Shown here one piece after another: positions 24,481-36,800 of a DNA stretch of 64,000 nt; the stretch's first letter is position 1; each line of letters starts with the position of its first letter. The position numbers were made by a program, and so were the translations under genes. This stretch comes from Mytilisepta virgata (Eukaryota; Mollusca; Bivalvia; Mytilida; Mytilidae), in assembly GCA_028015205.1 (NCBI GenBank), contig CM051519.1, forward strand, positions 83,721,539 through 83,785,538, given 5' to 3'. The notes under the pieces were generated by a model. The model was given only the letters and a program-made list of their open reading frames with translations, did not search any database and was not told the DNA's origin.

Positions 24481-27302
24481 TACAAGTACAATACTCAAGA
24501 TATTTGTTTCAATATATCTATGTCAATCAGTTTCTGAGATTTCTTTTATTATCGAGAAAGACATAGTTGCAAAATATAAATCCACGTGCCAAAGTTAAAT
24601 TTTATTGGTGGAGATCTGTTATTTATCATAGGTTTGTATTGGCTCATGTCGTTTACTACCGGTATTTTGTGTTCACCTGTACAATGTAATGCTTTCTCCT
24701 CAGGTGAGTAACCAAACTTGATAAAAGTGTAGACAGTAAAAAGCACTCTTTTAATGTAAGTTTCACTGCCTCTATTAACTTCGGATATGTCACTCATCTT
24801 CAGTTTTGCAAATATTTTTCAATGTTTTATATTATAATGAGTTCAAACCTTTTGTGGTAGGGATAATCGATAAATTTACTTGTACAAAACTACAGGCAAA
24901 CATTTATCAATAATGTTCAATTGTTCCCTAAAACAATATAAACAGATTGATTGTTTTTTAATGCTACATCTACATGACTGGTCAAAGTGTGGTGAAATCT
25001 AATTTTACCAACAAACACTGCATTTTCCTTTCATTTAATTAATGGAGATAAAAAACAAAACAACAAATACGATTTAGACAACCATTTATAGACTGTAACA
25101 CAACAAATAGTCAATTTGATAATCTATGATGTGAAAATTACAACAAATATGAATGGTTACATATATGTCTTCATACTACTAAAGTAAACATATCATGTAT
25201 GAACATTATTATACTGAACTTAATTAAAGATTTAAACAAAAACAAAAATTTTTCTTCAGATATTGTAAATATAGACTAGGAAGTCAGATATCTGACTTTA
25301 AGACCTACACATTAGTACAAACAAAAATTCAAACTTTCAATAAATTAAAATTTGAAATCCTTTTGTGTGCAGGACAGTACCCAATCTCACCACTTGCCAT
25401 TTCTACACAAAGTTTTCAGAAATTTGAAAGTTCTGTATTACTGTGAAGTTAAATATGTGCTCATTTCAAAGAACATGTAAAATTTCAATTCAAAAGAAAT
25501 TCCTTGGATGGCAAGATCGGGTACCTGGCAGGATAGGGTAGTTTTTATTGAACCTATTTTGTGACCATGATCTTTACATTTTGAATCGATAAAAAACACT
25601 CTACAAAATGCAGTTCTGGTAAAAAAAAAAATGCAATTCAACATCATGTATTAAAATTGTATTTTAATTGAGCTTTCTGCAAAATTTGGTGAATTCAAAA
25701 CGTCTCCATATAGTTTTAGCTGCGTTACAAATCATATTTCTCTAGTTTTAGATGCGTTACATCAGCTTCAGACAAGAAGATAGTTTTTTGCTACTCTTTT
25801 CTATTTTGAGCTACGGTGACTTTCTATAATTTCTGCAAAGATCATTAGATATAGTTAATATGAATAATAACCATCTTAACATAGAATTCAGATTTAACTG
25901 AAAGTAGTAATTTCAGAAAAGATTTAGATGTAAAAATAAATAGATGGACAGATGACAATGATGGCTGCTGATATTATATAAATGTATAGTTTAAATGATA
26001 TTTATCTCTAGTGAAATACATAAAATTTCTTTGAAAATACACAAAATGTATAACTAAAAAAGATAAGTACAACAGTCTTGTATGATATTTTCAGCTACAA
26101 TGTGTATTGTGCAATATTGCACAAATCAAAATGAACACAACAGTTGTAAATGCTGTAATATAAAATTATTATTTCAACAAAATAACAAAAATCGTCAATG
26201 AATGCATAAAAGTACCGATATCTGATGAGGATTGCAATGGCTAAATACTTGAAGCCATGAAAGACAGATCTATAACTATTCTTATAGAGTTTTGCTGACA
26301 TCTATAGCAAACAAAATGTTACAAATGTAGACATTCAACAAGATAAAACATGCATGTCAATGTCTTTGTTCAGTACAGTCAGTGAATTGCAAAAAACATG
26401 TATGTATGCACTTACTAAATATACCTTTAAGTGTTTACAATGAGAAGCTCAATGATTCAAGTATTAACAAAGAAAACTGACACAAGGTAAACATCATAAA
26501 TAATCTGAATAAACTATATATCATCCTAAAAACTATAATCTAAAGTAACAAAATGGAAAGCTGCTGTACCTCATAACACATTTTATATGCTCTGTTCGGA
26601 AACAAAACACCACCACATTTACCTGAACGACAGATATCAACACACTGACCCCTTTACATTAAATAAAAATGACCCTCACTTTTCAAGGTAGCAGAGTCTT
26701 AAAAATTTCTTGAATTTTAATTCATGTGGTAATTTAGCATCGTTAGTCATGGTAATGTATTGTGTCCATTTATTATTGCAAATCGTTTCTTTTATCCATC
26801 AATACTGTGAGATTAACTAAATGTGATTTTATATAATTTTCATAATCAAATATAACTATAAAAAAACATACAAGTGTCCATTACTTATATCAGAATCTGG
26901 TATTTTATTAACAATAAAAATAGGGCATTAATTTCCAAAATTAACAATACGTGTACTTCAATATATAGTTGTTCCTTGATATCTCAAACTTGTCCGAGTC
27001 CAATTTTTGGACAAGTAAGATTTTTAAAATGGTTCCAAATGTTTTACAGTCCAAATATATTTGAACTCCTGTCTTTTTTCTATCTCGAACTAAACTTTGA
27101 GTCACAATTATAAAAAACAATGTAAATCTTATTTGTTATGTTGAATTAATCATCATCTGTCAAAATATTACCTTGTAGATTAAATTATTCAGAGGAAAGT
27201 TTCATTTCTGGTATAAAGTGACAATCAGCATCTATCAATTTTTTGTGCTATTGAATAATGGTTAATATACCTTGATTTGTAAAAACAATTCACTGAGACT
27301 AG
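24481..27302. other. gene-free stretch
   Basis: No supportable exon, RNA gene or repeat. The minus-strand open frame at 24549-24797 reads somewhat protein-like but lacks a credible acceptor. Confidence 0.4.
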
Positions 27303-27385
27303 GGGTGCTTTCCATTATGCGGTACGTTCCAACTGAACTACAGATTCGTGTTCCATTATAGGTCCGTACCACAGTGGTTCTTTAA

Positions 27386-28985
27386 CAAGAGGCTCAGCAG
27401 AGCCTGTATCGCTCACCTGGAGTGTGGTTTTCATTGGACAATTAATCAACTATTTGACCAAGTTTGTTGCAATTGGTTCAATTGTCCAGGGAAAATTTGT
27501 TAAAGATTTATTTTTCATAAGGTTTAATGTTAAAATATGTTCCCTGATGGTGGTAGTCCTGGCAGGAAGTTGACAAAATTGACCAGAAATAAGGGTGAAC
27601 CTTAAATAAATGTAACAGAACCCGACCTCAAATTACACAAACCAATAACTCCTAAATAGAATTTGGGAATCCCTTCAAAATTTCAGGGTATGTAGATCTC
27701 AACATGGCAAACATTTTTCAATTTACATTTCACTTCTATCTCAAATAGTTTTGGAGATAAATGCAAAAATGTTAAAATTTTTAAAATTTGACAAAAAAAG
27801 GGCAATAACTCCTAAATGGGTTTTGAGATTTCCTTTAAAATTTCAGGGTATGTAGATCTCAACATGGCAAACATTTTTCAAATTTACATTTCACTTCTAT
27901 CTCAAATAGTTTTCGAGATAAATGACGAAAAATGTTAAATTTTGAAAATTTGACGAAAAAAGGGCAATAACTCCTAAACGGGTTGTGGAATTTCCTTCAA
28001 AATTTCAGGGTAGGTAGATCTCGTCATGCTGAACAATTTTACCCCATGCCAGATTTTCGATATCTGTAGCGGTTTTTAAGTAATAAGCCAAAAACAACAC
28101 ATCCACCCCTATATTCTATTTTTAGCTACGACAGCCATGTTTTACGTCAGATCAAAATAAATTGAGGATCGTTTGTAGAGGACATGTCATAGTTCATTCC
28201 TATTAAGTTTCAAACCAATCGGCCCAGCGGTTTCAGAGGAGAAGATTTTTGAATGTTAAAATTTTGAAAATTTGATGAAAAAAGGGCAATAACTCCTAAA
28301 TGGGTTTTGGAAATTCCTTCAAAATTTCAGGGTAGGTAGATCTCGTCATGCTGATCAATTTTACCCCATGTCAGATTTTCGATATCTGTAACGGTTTTTG
28401 AGTTATTAGCAAAAAACAGCAATTTACCCCTATGTTCTATTTTTAGCAACAGTGGCCATGTTTTTCATCGGATCAATATAAATTGAGGATCGTTTGTAGA
28501 GGACATGTCATAGATCATTCCTATTAAGTTTTAAACCAATCGGCCCAGCGGTTTCAGAGGAGAAGATTTTTGAATGTTAAAATTTTGAAAGTTTGACGAA
28601 AAAAGGGCAATAACTCCTAAATGGGTTTTGGAATTTCCTTCAAAATTTCAGGGTAGGTAGATCTCGTCATGCTGATCAATTTTACCCCATGTCAGATTTT
28701 CGATATCTGTAACGGTTTTTGAGTTATTAGCAAAAAACAGCAATTTACCCCTATGTTCTATTTTTAGCAACAGTGGCCATGTTTTTCATCGGATCAATAT
28801 AAAATGAGGATCGTTTGTGGAGGACATGTCATAGAACATTCCTATTAAGTTTCAAACCAATCGGCACAGCGGTTTCAGAGGAGAAGATTTTTAAAGAAAA
28901 GTTTACGACGGACGGACGGACGGACGACGGACGACGGACGAAAAGTGATGGCAAAAGCTCACATGGCCTTTGGCCAGGTGAGCTA
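27386..28985 (+). mobile_element. complete pearl-like (Helentron/HINE-type) non-autonomous element
   Basis: Left end caagaggctcagcagagcc then tgtatcgctcacctgg; right end gctcacatggcc, ttt, ggccaggtgagcta, which folds as a hairpin. The core has two ~157-bp monomers (near 27642 and 27798) followed by three ~321-bp monomers (near 27957, 28278, 28600). Each starts 'agggcaataactcctaaa' and the long ones end 'cggcccagcggtttcagagg'. A GGAC/GACG microsatellite (28907-28940) precedes the right end. There is no coding capacity. Inserted between A residues of the surrounding MITE with at most one base duplicated. Confidence 0.85.
28907..28940 (+). repeat. GGAC/GACG microsatellite inside the element
   Basis: Reads acgacggacggacggacg and so on. 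The same position relative to the right end is occupied by similar GACG/GGAC tracts in the copies ending at 16132, 52733 and 53435, so it is a structural part of the family. Confidence 0.8.
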
Positions 28986-29032
28986 AAAATGACGTACCAG
29001 ACGAACCGGAAGAAGAATTAGTGAAAGCACCC

Positions 29033-29832
29033 TAGATTTATCTACAGGTTTTTAATCAACAAGTTATTCAACTTAATGGTTTAATTGTCATCTTGCATTT
29101 AGTGTGTATACATTATGGATTATGTCAATAAACTGTTGAATGTTTTTTTTATTTAATGTAATAAATTTACCTTCATCTCTATTATTTAAATATAAAAAGT
29201 TACACAGAGAGCTTTTACAAGCATTGTATATGTATCTTAACATGATTAAATAAACTAGGGTCTTCATATAATTTTACTCTGGAACATACAGATTTTATTA
29301 GAAAATTACCTCCCCTCTGTAACTATAAAAATTTTCCAGGTCATTTTTAAGTCAAACTCTAGAATTTTGTGGTCTGAAAGACTTCGAGATAACCAGAGTC
29401 AATTCTTTCCAAAAAATAATGTCTGTAAACTATTTACAGAACAATTCTATGAACGACAATAATGAATATGTAAATGTGACTACACAGGCATTATAAGCAT
29501 CTTCCCATAAAACTCAATAATTTACATATGTCTTAGAAATTTAAAAACTCTGGATATCAATTATCCATTTTATATGCAGAAGAATTTCATATAAATAAAA
29601 CAAGATGTGTCTATAAAACAGGGATGCACCATTCAAAAACAATATTTAGTTTTGATCTATAAAATTAAATGCAATATAAACTGTGAAATGTTATTCATGA
29701 TGGATAATATATGGCTTACATCTTGTACTCGAAGTAAGACGGTAACTGATTTGATATTTTTCAATGATGAATTATCATGTTTCTGAGAAACAGACCTAAA
29801 AAGTTGGTCAAGCAGGAGGAAAGTAGATCATG
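29033..29832. other. gene-free stretch
   Basis: No feature recognised between the MITE and the SINE. Confidence 0.4.
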
Positions 29833-29846
29833 TAAATTTACTTTAT

Positions 29847-30104
29847 TGTTTAGTTGGGGTTTTATGCCGTTTTCAGCACATTTGGCTATTTTGCAGCGGC
29901 CATTTTTTATTGTCGGAGGAAGCCAGAGTAGCCGGAGAGAACCACCAACCTTCGGTAGGAAAATTGGCAATCCTAGTCAATTAAGATTGGAGTCGAACAC
30001 ATCCCACCACCAGTGAGATTCGAATTCACAACCTCAGTGTTAACAGGCTAATGATCATTAGTAGTCATGATGAATTACCTAGACCACTCGGCCACCGAGG
30101 CCCC
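29847..30104 (-). mobile_element. tRNA-derived V-domain-like SINE with perfect 14-bp target duplication
   Basis: On the minus strand the head reads ggcctcggtggccgagtgg (A-box TGGCCGAGTGG) and gttgtgaattcgaatctcac (B-box TTCGAATC), a tRNA-Ser/Leu-like start. The middle has 'ccgaaggttggtggttctc' and 'tccggctactctggcttcc', which resemble the V domain of V-SINEs. The tail ends 'ggcataaaaccccaac'. Flanked by the identical 14-mer taaatttactttat at 29833-29846 and 30105-30118, so it is a recent, intact insertion. Confidence 0.88.
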
Positions 30105-30118
30105 TAAATTTACTTTAT

Positions 30119-30773
30119 CAGAAGACTGTACTAATGCAGTATCACCGGTATAACATAATGAAGTTTTAACAGAGTAACTCATGCATGAAATATAGGTCAA
30201 ATATTCTAATGTGTTATTGACCTGCTTTCTACATTAAAGGAGGAATAAATAGTAGACACTACAACTGATATACCTTATTCAGTTTCTGAAAAATGGACTT
30301 AAATGCATAAACTTAACCAATCTGGATATACAAACTAATGGAAAAAGAAAGTAAATCAATATCTGGACAAGAAGTAAAGATTTTCTAGAATGGAATGAAC
30401 TAAAAATAAACCAATTGTCATATCATTCCTAAATGTAAACTTAAAAAATACGAAATGCCACATATTATCAATATGTTTTCTGAAAAATAATTTTGATTTG
30501 GGGAAAAAGAAAATTATAGAACATTGTCTACAAAACAGAACAAAATGCATAGAAACTCATAACATGAAATCAAGCTCTCAAAACAGAATCCTATGTCCTA
30601 AAAGACATATATACATATGCAGTTAGACATTTTAAAATAATTTCATTAGATTGAAAAACACAACACTGCCCTACTGATATGACACATGTGCATCCCTTCA
30701 TCATTTAAATACATCAAGTCCAGTGTACATTTATTCTTTTCATTTTTTAAAAGTTGTGTTAACAACAGAGTAA
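30119..30773. other. 3' flank / 3'UTR of the AT-hook gene
   Basis: Lies downstream of the stop codon at 30774-30776. No other gene seen. It holds at least one canonical polyadenylation hexamer on the minus strand (30730-30735). Confidence 0.5.
30730..30735 (-). terminator. candidate polyadenylation signal of the AT-hook gene
   Basis: Minus-strand AATAAA about 40 bp past the stop codon. This would give a short 3'UTR; other hexamers further downstream could be used instead. Confidence 0.35.
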
Positions 30774-30874
30774 TTAACTGTCAACATGTGGAAGAATTCT
30801 GTTCTGAATTTCAGCTGCCAACATTCGGTCTTCTTCTAAAATCAACTCCATAATTACAGTTACGACATGGATGC
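30774..30874 (-). CDS. AT-hook gene, terminal coding exon
   Basis: The acceptor TTTATTTTGCAG ends at 30875. Two bases complete a codon begun upstream; then 32 codons (IHVVTVIMELILEEDRMLAA, EIQNRILPHVDS) and TAA at 30776-30774. The acidic-amphipathic ELILEEDRMLAAEIQ stretch looks helical. In phase 0 the exon would stop after four codons, so a phase-1 donor upstream is required; exon 31534-31567 supplies it. Confidence 0.6.
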
Positions 30875-33800
30875 CTGCAAAATAAAGCTACATGTATATA
30901 CAATGACTATGGTAATAGCTGAGGAAATCCATTCTGAATTGTGTATCAATCTAATCCATGGGTGAAAGTAAAAGAGTAGACAAAAAACATTGAAGATATA
31001 AATATGAATGTTTTGTTTAGAAATATATAAATATTTTGTTATACAGATGCGAAATAACAAAATCTGGAAATATGGCGAATTCCAGAAAACTGTCACCCAT
31101 GCTAATGAAAGACCCACCATTTTATGGAAATACTGACATCGTATCAATTTGAGCAGACTGTTTGCTTGATTTCATTGAAGTAACATGTACAAATACTTTT
31201 AAACTAGACTCTTGTATTGATAGATCTTATTAATCACTGGTTATGGAGGAGTCGTAGATGAGAATGTCCACCCACTTAGTACATGTAGTTAATACCGGTA
31301 AATAAATTTTACTGAATAAAATTCATAACAATGAACTACACTGTAACTTCCATCACAATACACAACAAAACAGACTCTACACAAAAAAACAGTGTAAAAC
31401 AGACAAACAGAATCTATTACATGTACAACACAAGATGTTATTTTAAAATGTTTGCCTAGGACTATTAGAGTTGTTTCCCTTATGAAAATATCATGCACAG
31501 GTTGGCAATTTATGTCTATATTTTACCACTCACTGTCGCTTGTTGCAAAATATTTGGAATAAAGGACCTATGGTAAAATCAGGATATTTCGAAGCCACCG
31601 TTTCATGGAAATCCATTCACAAGTTTATGAGGAGTCGCAGATTCAGAAAGGGATCCCTATATTTTGAAATAACTATGCAGGCAACACAAAAAAAAGTTTT
31701 TTATTTGTCCTTTAATAATTAAATGGAAAGAACTGCCTAACAATATAAAATTTCCACTGTGTAAGTTCTATTATTCAAACAATCCTATATTGGCCAAGAA
31801 AAAATACATGTTTCATCTCACCCATTCAACCATATTTTTTAGGTCTACCTACAAATATTTGAATAACCACGATTAAATTCAGAATGTCTCCCTGTACAAA
31901 CCTGTTAAAATTCTTTATAAATTTTTTTTTGCAACAATGTACCTACTTACTAAGCCAATTTTTAATAGATTGTTAATGAAAACTTTTTTCTTGGCCTAAA
32001 CTGAATTTTTTTGTCAGATCTTTCTGTGTCAGTTAAACTTATGTTAAATACTCACATCAAGGAACAATGATGATACTTTTCCTGGTTCTGAATTCTGCGG
32101 TACTGTTTCTGTTATGACTTTGGTATGAGGAACAATAGTTTCTGTCACCACATTCTTTGCAGAACTAATTATGGCTGTTCCGACAACTCCAACCTCATTC
32201 TGAACAAATGATGTTGGCATATTGGAATCAGTGATAATGATGGGTTGTGATGGTGTATTGGCAGTATTTTGGACAGCATTTACTGATGTTTGTGGCAGAC
32301 TGGATACTGTAACAATATTTGGCATTGTATTTGTCAATGGCAGAGTCATATTTGAATTCGTCAATAAAACAGGTGTGGTATTGACAGCCGTTGACAATAA
32401 ATTAGGAGTTACTATAATGTTAGGTGTACTGTTTGTACTAAAATATTGCACATTAGAATTTAACGCGACGGATGTTGAAATAACAGAAACTGATGGAACA
32501 GGGGATGAATGTGGCAAAGTATTGACCACAGGCGATGCTAAAAATGTCACCTCTGGTATAATTACAGGATTAGTAATGTCTTGATGAACACGTTCTGGTT
32601 TTGACTCTGTCGTATTTTCCAGAGAAGATTTTTCTGATTTTGGAACTGTCATATTTTCCGATGAAGTTTTTTCTGCTTTTGTAATATTCTCTTCCACAGA
32701 TCTAGATTTATCTGGTTCAATTTGAGTCTGTTTTACAACACAGTCATCTATAATTCTTGAAACATGCACAGAATCTTTACCATTAGTATCTTCCAACACA
32801 GTTTCTGACTGAAAAGAACATTTTTATATACATATAATTAATTGTTCATATAAATTTACTGTATTTCTTACATACATGTAATTAAAAGCATTTTTAAATG
32901 GTTTTTGTTCTTAATTTATAGTTTATGTCCATGTTTTAAAAAGTTTGCATGAGTTGTCACAAGTAAAAGTGGTGACATGGACACTTAGAAGCATCGATAT
33001 TTAGGTTGTTTACTGTCTGTAAGAATTCTGCTACCCTAGGTGTAGGAGATATTTTTGCCATACATACTTTGGATTATCATTGATGAAATTTTTAAAAATT
33101 ATGACAGGAAGTGATAATACTTTGCACACGAGAAAGATTTTCAAGTTTGAGCTGGTGCAATATTTTAAATTCAATTTTATTCTAATATAAAATTCACTAT
33201 GACTTAATTGTGGTCTCTGACCTAATGTGTAAGAAAAGATATAATATTTTAATTCCTTAATGCAAGTCACAAAAAATGAAGCAATATAACAACTGTTTCA
33301 TTGCTGTTCTTCATGTTTAAGTCCAGGGCCCCGGTAGACAAATTGTCTAGGTTGTTCATACTACTAATGACTTAACTGCAAGATACTGATGATGGGATTG
33401 AAACCAAATGATGTCAAGGTATGTTGACTCCAATCTTAAATAAGGATTATCAGTTTCAATAATCAAATCAATGTCATCAGTCATTTTAAAAAAAATGTTC
33501 TGTAAGTTAAATTTTGTCATAGATCTTTCCCTTTCCTTCATCTTTGATATCATTGACAAGACTTTTTCCCTAATTGGACACTTATTGGATATGGACCTTT
33601 TGTTGGTTATCACATGATGGGTGATGCTAGCATGGCAGGGGATGATTACTCTGTCAAAGCACCTGATCTTTCCCTTTCGGGGTTCATGCTATGTCTACAT
33701 TGTATGAATGTTCATTAATCCATCCAGGGTACTCTATGCTGTGCAAGTTGGGGTTAGGTTACCTCAGACACACAGATCTCTTGGGTTAGCTTGATGACAT

Positions 33801-36800
33801 TATTGACTTGAATTTCATTCACCTATTGTTGCTGTCTCCTGAAATTTTGTTTTCCGAATATTGGTAACTACTCCTTTTATTAAAGTAACAGATGCACAGA
33901 GAATACAAACCTCAGTCCTCTTTAGCTTCAATACATTATATCACTCATTTTTTTCTAAATGCCAATGCATAAATAAAACATTTTGAAAATAAGCCCTCTT
34001 TATGTCATAAACTTGTATAGCCAAAGAAATAACACACAGATAAAAGATATCACTACTTACTTTTTCTGAAATAACAATAGCTTTATCCTCACTTAAACCA
34101 TTATTCTGTGAAGCTACTTCAACAGGTTTTGTTACATTTGAAGTTTTCTTCTTTTCATTCCCAGAAAATCCTTCCCATCCCTCCATAGTTATACCACTGA
34201 TCCCTGTTACGTCATCCAATTCCTCCTCGTCACAAGTCATATCCAAAGATACTGGATTTTTTCTTGGCCTTCCTGGTCCTCTTTTCTTCTTTTTCACTTC
34301 ATCTGTTGATTGTTTCTTCGGTGAATTTTCTTCACTGGATGATATAACAATACTAACATCTACATGTAATTTTTTAGGTCTACCGCGACCACGTTTTGTT
34401 TCACTAGAGGAAGTTGTTTCATTGCCAGATGTTATACTATCATTTTGTGAACTTTCATCATCACTTGTAAATTTTAAAGTCTGATTATTATGTTTTTGCA
34501 ACAATTCTTTGGCTATCGTATTTTTTTTAGGTCTTCCAGGCCTGCCTTTTTCCTTTACTTTTTCCTGTATTCTAGGACGACCTACAGGTCTTTTCACCAA
34601 TGTTTCAGTAAAATCTTTGTCATTACTTACAAAACTTTCATCTTGTGAGTCTTCCATTCCAGATGAAAAGTCAGATTTTGGACATGATTTTTTAGGTCGC
34701 CCTGGACCTCTTTTTTCTTTCACTACCGTAAAGTGTTCCAGTTCACTTTCCATACTATCATCTAGAGATTTCCTTACTTTTGAATTCTTTGGAGGTCGAC
34801 CTCTTCCTCGTTTCTGACCACTTTCTGTCTTTGACACAATAGAAACCTTTATCCTTGTTTCTCCATCAGAACTATCTTCCTCTTCATCTTCCTCTAAAGA
34901 ATCCTCAATGTCCAATCCCTCGGCCATTGCAGCATAATCAATTTTTGATTTACGTCTTTGACCCATTCCAAGAATTGTACCTTTTTTTGGTCTTCCTCTT
35001 TTAGGAGATTCTGGCTGGAATTTTAAAGTATTCATTGTATACTCAAAAGGCAAATAAATTAAAATCTTGTCAGTTTATCCATAAGACATGAACGTCGCAC
35101 TAAAAGAAAAAGAGTTATGAGACACTGTAATTTATATACCTGAGAAATGGTATCTTAACCAATCTGGATGTACAGATGTACTGACATACAATGGAAGTCA
35201 ATTCATAAGCTGATTCAATATTTGTGAATATGTTATTTATATTTCTTTTGAACATCTGAACTTCATATCAAACTACCTTAAATAAAAACTTTCAGCTCAA
35301 TATTCCCACTATTGTAAGACAACGATTACTAAACATTAAGACTGGGACAATAATTACAAAAAAGTTTGTTAACAAACTTGTGACATTAACAAAAGTATCA
35401 TTTTTTATTGACAATGGATAAAAAAAGATTGGACATGATATTATTTATATTGTATAAACCATATAAAAATATCATCTGAAGCTTTTCAACTAACTTACAC
35501 TTTCTGATTTCTTTATTTTCTTAGTGTCTGAGAGAGGTGGTCGTCCTCCTTTTCTTTTTGTTGGACTCGGAGGTCTTCCTCGACCTCTTTTAACAGGTAC
35601 AGCTTCTTTAATATTCTCTTCATCTGATCGGTCTATACTTTCACTATCCGATATAACCTCAATCACATCGTCCACAGCCTCCATGTAACTAACATCTCCT
35701 TTACAAAGTCTTTCTCTACTTTCATTTGCAGAAGACACAGTGTCACTTTTTACTTGACTAGGATTTTTGGGGGGTCTACCTCTTTTTTTTCCAGTAGGAG
35801 ATTCTCGTATCATGGTCTAAAATGATCACAGAATTCAAATAAATGATATTTATAATATAACTAATTGAAAAGTTTAATTGATATAAACATTCCGTACATT
35901 TTCTAATAAAACCAAGGCACTCAAGCAGTTTTTGTGTAGTATGGTAATGAGCAATTAGGTCTTATGTTAAACTATGTTTGGCTTTGGCGGCCATCTTGGA
36001 TGACTGGTGGGGTCATGGGATATAATTGTGAAAGAGAACCACCAGAGGACCATTGCTGCTAAGTTTTGTTCCAATTGGCTAAGTGGTTTCAGACAAGATC
36101 TTTAATTAAATTCCCCATAGGGTCCTATGTTAAACTATGTTCGGCTCTGGTGGCCAACTTGGATGATGGGCGGAGTCATCAGAAACAGTTTTGAAAGAGG
36201 GCCTTTTAACGACGATTGCTGTCAGGTGTTGTTCCAATTGGCCAAGCGGTTTCAGACAAGAAGATCTTTCAGTAAATTCTCCATAGGGTCCTATGTTAAA
36301 CTATTTTCGGGTCTAGGGGCCATCTTGGATGGTGGACAGGGTCATCAGACAATAAAAGAGGGCCACCGAAGGATCATTGCTGCTAAGTTTTGTTCAAATT
36401 GGCCCAGTGGTTTCAGACACAATCTTTAAGTAAAATTTCCAAAGGGTCCTATGTTAAACTATGTTCGGCTCTGGCAGCCATCTTGGATGCTGGAAGGGGT
36501 CATCAGACATATATCTGAAAGACCACCTAAGGACCATGGCTGCTATGTTTTATTCAAATTGGCTAAGTGGTTTCAGACCAAAAGATCTTTTATTAAATTC
36601 CCCATATGGTCCTATGTTAAACTATGTTCAGCTCTGGCGGTTATCTTGGATGACAGGTGGGGTCCATTGGATATAATTCTGAAACAGGACCACCTAAGGA
36701 CCATTGCTGCTAACTTTTGTTCCAATTGCCCCAGTGGTTTCAGACAAGAAGATCTTTAAGTAAATCTCTCATAGGGTCCTATGTTAAACTATGTTCGGCT

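Larger units (their letters stand above)
27303..29032. mobile_element. MITE (gggtgctttcc family) split by a pearl-like element
   Basis: The outer parts 27303-27385 and 28986-29032 together match, in inverse orientation, the intact copy at 61734-61897: gggtgctttccattatgcgg, attcgtgttccattat, ggtccgtaccacagtggttc, then atgacg..ccagacg, ccggaagaagaattagtg. The right terminal repeat is shortened: the intact copy has about 37 bp between two 'gaaag' words that is missing here, as expected of a deletion between short direct repeats. TAG occurs at both outer flanks, possibly the target duplication. Confidence 0.75.

Noticed and set aside
24549..24797. 82-codon minus-strand frame (MSDISEVNRGSETYIKRV)
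   Set aside because: It reads somewhat protein-like, but there is no pyrimidine tract or good acceptor upstream and no phase link to a neighbour.
32222..32584. 120-codon plus-strand frame opposite the Ser/Thr/Val-rich exon
   Set aside because: Antisense shadow of low-complexity codons in exon 32056-32808.
34509..34817. 102-codon plus-strand frame opposite the seven-hook exon
   Set aside because: It is the antisense shadow of AT-hook codons; the minus strand has the splice signals and the meaningful protein.
36127..36759. Overlapping ~100-codon plus-strand open frames
   Set aside because: They are by-products of the ~165-bp tandem core array; similar peptides recur in step with the repeat and in two frames.
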